Of a stretch of 29,418 bases of DNA, positions 26,813-29,418 are shown one piece after another. Within the stretch, counting starts at the first letter, position 1. Each line of letters starts with the position of its first letter. The notes beneath the pieces were generated by a model. It was not told where the DNA came from and ran no database searches. It was given only the letters and a program-made list of their open reading frames with translations. This DNA is from Priapulus caudatus. Its lineage: Eukaryota; Priapulida; Priapulimorpha; Priapulimorphida; Priapulidae. A program made the translations under genes and the position numbers. Location of the stretch: the NCBI RefSeq assembly GCF_000485595.1, contig NW_014578149.1:11670-41087 (forward strand), written 5' to 3'.

Positions 26813-27031
26813 CCCATTTCCTATTTTCCATTTTCATTTTAAAAATAGGAAATAGGGTCAGAAAACCCATTCCTATTTGTCAACGTCAAATGGGAGAAAC
26901 TTGACTGGTACCGTCCTTTGCTTAGACACGATCGATATAGGTGGCCCTAATATCGAGCGTGTGAGAAGGGACGGGTACCAGTCAAATGGGAAAACAAACC
27001 AACGGTATGTTACTGTATGTACCGTGATTAA
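26813..27031. mobile_element. Dispersed repeat S2, related to S1, with nested hairpin
   Basis: It carries CTCAGAAACCCATTTCCTAT and a second GGGTCAGAAAACCCATTCCT 50 bp later, then CAACGTCAAATGGGA, AAAACAAACCAACGGTATGT and ACCGTGATTA, all in the order seen in S1. An 85-bp hairpin (26901-26985) interrupts it. Confidence 0.75.
26901..26985. mobile_element. 85-bp hairpin element with TTGACTGGTACC ends
   Basis: The arms TTGACTGGTACCGTCC and GGACGGGTACCAGTCAA are inverted with one extra base. The flanking sequences CAAATGGGAGAAAC and CAAATGGGAAAAC are near-copies, which may be a target duplication or duplicated host repeat. It interrupts the S2 repeat when compared with S1. Confidence 0.7.
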
Positions 27032-27099
27032 CGTGTGCTTTGTAAAATGCGATTTTTAATATTCACTTTGCTCGCACCAATGCACACACCAATGTGTTG

Positions 27100-27295
27100 T
27101 GTGCGCACAGGCACGCGATCACAACACAAACACACACGCACACACATCACACACAGCACACACGCCATTACACACACACACACACAGCATCACACACACC
27201 ACACACACATCGCACAGCATCGCACCACAAAGCAAGCACGCAAACACGCACAACGCACAAACGCACAACACACAGCATCAGACACACGTAGTATA
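27100..27295. repeat. CA-rich microsatellite
   Basis: CACACA with CGCA, TCACA and AGCACA variants. Frames through it are Thr-His rich artefacts. Confidence 0.93.
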
Positions 27296-27665
27296 TAACA
27301 CATGGCTTCATTCCTCGCGATATATGTTATCGGCCGCCCGCGAGCCTGACCCGAGTGACCTTTCCGCGCGCGACCCCCTAAGACAACGTCACTTGCCTCA
27401 GTGCCGACCTATACCATGCGTCATTGTGCAACGAGCGGCGGACCTGCGCATGCCGATAAAAGTCTATGCGTGTTTGGTGCTTTTCGGGAGCAGCCTATTA
27501 GACCCGGAAGTATTCCGATAGACCGATATATGCAAAGTCTAGGTTAGAGTTAGTGTTAGAGTTAAGGGTATGGGTTAGAGCATATTATGGTTAGTAGTGG
27601 CATCCATATGATTGTAAGTGGCTCGGTGGATGTGCGCCATATTCACTGTTCGAATAGCGGTATTC
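27296..27665. other. No supported gene; degenerate GTTAG-type run
   Basis: GC-rich sequence (27330-27450) passes to a GTTAGAGTTAG... run near 27541-27590 that resembles degenerate telomere-like sequence. No gene is evident. Confidence 0.45.
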
Positions 27666-27803
27666 AGTGGATGTCCCGGATGCGTAGCCTGGAGGCTAGG
27701 CGACCGATTCCGGACGTGTAGCCACTGCGTATTCGAAGATAAATTCCTTCGGTCTATCGGGTCTTCGGTTTATCGGGCCTTCGGTCTATAGGACTGTAAC
27801 CGT
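27666..27803. repeat. Dispersed repeat T2, second copy of T1
   Basis: It has the same order as T1: GTGGATGTC, GCGTAGCCTGGAGGCTAGGC, CGTAGCCACTGCGTATTCGA, then about three CTATCGGGYCTTCGGT units and GTAACCG. Fewer tandem units than T1 show that the unit count varies between copies. Confidence 0.85.
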
Positions 27804-29418
27804 CTACCTAGTCTACCTAACCAGTCTTGTTTAACCCAGATAAGATGACATAATAAGATGACGTGGAATAAGAGATCGATGACATATTATATGACTGCGT
27901 GATATACGTATTTTGTGTAGGCCTACTTTGTTGTAGGACTTCTACCTATTTGTACGCTATAATAATGGTTATGGCGGAATTACAGATGGATTAATTTGCC
28001 GCATGAATCGCGTGTACATGTATCGAGTAGGCTAGGGAGCATATTATCTACTAATACTATACTAGAGTGCTACTTACAACCAAATCCTTGGTACAACATA
28101 ATCTCGTGCTATAACCGTGCACGTCGGTATAACTATAAGTCTAGCCGTTAACTCTGTTAATGTTATTTAAATCCGATTCTGTTATTTAAAATGATGCGCA
28201 GCTAAGCATGCCATTGCTTTGTACATTTCAGACCGCCAACAACAAGTACACGTAACAGCAAAAGTTTAAACAACAGTATATAACATCGCTGTTATTTCTT
28301 CTGCCTCTCGCCAAATTTTCCATTAGTTCCTCGAGGAATAATAAAATAGGATATATTTCTTAAATTCAAAAATGATATAGAGGTTATAGGAGTTAGATCA
28401 GCCCTCACTATTCTAGATTCAGTTTTCTGCAGTCCATGCACGTACTGCATATGGTTCCTTTTGCTAGATTTTCTCATGCGGTTTGATACCGCTATATATA
28501 TAATTATATGTACATTTAAAGTCATTTATATACTGTATTATATACGTTGAGTTTGACATTGTAATGCATATACATCTTAATATACATGCATGTATAGGTC
28601 GTCGTGTTATGTTCCATTACATTGAGACATTTCCTCGTTACTATATACTTGACTGCATAATTATTATGATATTGTTTATTCATTGTTTATTAAAGACAGT
28701 AAATTAAACTATTAAATTTGGGAGCTCCTATTAGGGCGTTACGTACATTTGGATGCGCATATGGGCCGTTGTAAGATCATGATTATAACAAATTTATAGA
28801 TCAATAAAATATGTCGTATATCTAGGTCTGCGTGGCGTTAGACAATGGGCCCGAACATGTGCGGGCTCAGACCCCACAGACACTGCGCACCGCGACAGGA
28901 AATGTCCAAGGTCAACTTAGCTTTGCAAGTGGCGGCAGTAAAATTTTATTTTGCCCCCCCCCCTTCCCCCGGTCTCTCTATATTTTACATCTATACTACT
29001 AAAAAAAACGAACTTTGTCTATGCATTCCGCCATTTATTGATTTCGGACCCCCAAACTTGCCACGCTGTTAGTTTATCACCCTGATGGTGTACTAAGCAC
29101 ATCTAAAAGTCTACACTAAAGACTAATATCTCAATGCAAGTAAAATATTAAAAGTATGTTATAAAATTTGGCGGTTGTTATCGTAACGCGCAATATATGT
29201 TGGGATTCTGCATGTCATCTTGCATGTTCTGCGATAGCGCGCGTGTAGGGGACGGCGGGGCAAGACGGTACCCCTAGGTAAAACGGCACACTGTCAAATC
29301 GACCACTTAGAGGTGGCCCCACCTAGCATATGTGTTGCGTACTAATGGGGCACGTGACCAACTAGTTTCACATGAATGGCAGACATTTTGAAGAGATCAC
29401 TGTTCCCGTTTCTTCACA
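27804..29418. other. No supported gene
   Basis: AT-rich unique DNA up to about 28800, then mixed composition with a poly-C tract (28954-28963). A minus frame at 28292-28525 and a plus frame at 28845-29072 match no family I recognise. Confidence 0.45.

Overview
The window is nuclear DNA from an animal, most likely a marine invertebrate with a repeat-rich genome; I cannot name the species. The evidence is spliced genes with consistent GT-AG introns and phases, two recognisable animal genes (mu-crystallin and the first exon of a tweety homologue), a LINE fragment, many short non-autonomous DNA transposons, and long CA/CT microsatellites. No bacterial-style operons, rRNA, tRNA or CRISPR array were seen.

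Layout. Positions 1-5900 hold microsatellites (GCT/ACT, CT, CA) and DNA with no gene I can support; the right part should be intron 1 of the tweety gene. At 5956-6108 (-) lies the first coding exon of a tweety-like membrane protein. About 490 bp away, head to head, a complete eight-exon mu-crystallin/ketimine reductase gene (CRYM) runs from 6597 to 11985 (+) and gives 315 aa. Its intron 1 holds two foldback elements with telomere-like cores and a short palindromic element. Its intron 4 holds a ~0.94 kb inverted-repeat element.

From 13297 to 13892 (+) are two exons of a DDE integrase-core gene. It is incomplete, has an in-frame stop, and is followed by a 532-bp hAT-like insertion sitting in the splice donor. 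Then come GT/GA microsatellites, a 16-bp tandem repeat and a decayed LINE 3' end (16117-17340).

From 25136 down to 18625 (-) I assembled a seven-exon gene whose splice phases all agree (369 aa visible). It joins an HTH_21-like exon of the same transposase family to a Pro-Ala linker, a small beta-grasp-like region, an acidic helix and a C-terminal RING-like zinc domain. Its introns hold nested transposons, including a Merlin-like element with a telomeric-repeat core. From 25140 to the end there are only CA arrays, dispersed repeats and unassigned DNA.

Main points of interest: the transposase-derived DNA-binding exon joined in frame to a RING-type protein, with the matching integrase exons on the opposite strand 11 kb away; a four-copy family of palindromic mini-elements with 7-8 bp target duplications; telomere-like repeats inside foldback elements of two unrelated families; and a CRYM whose otherwise conserved substrate loop is replaced.
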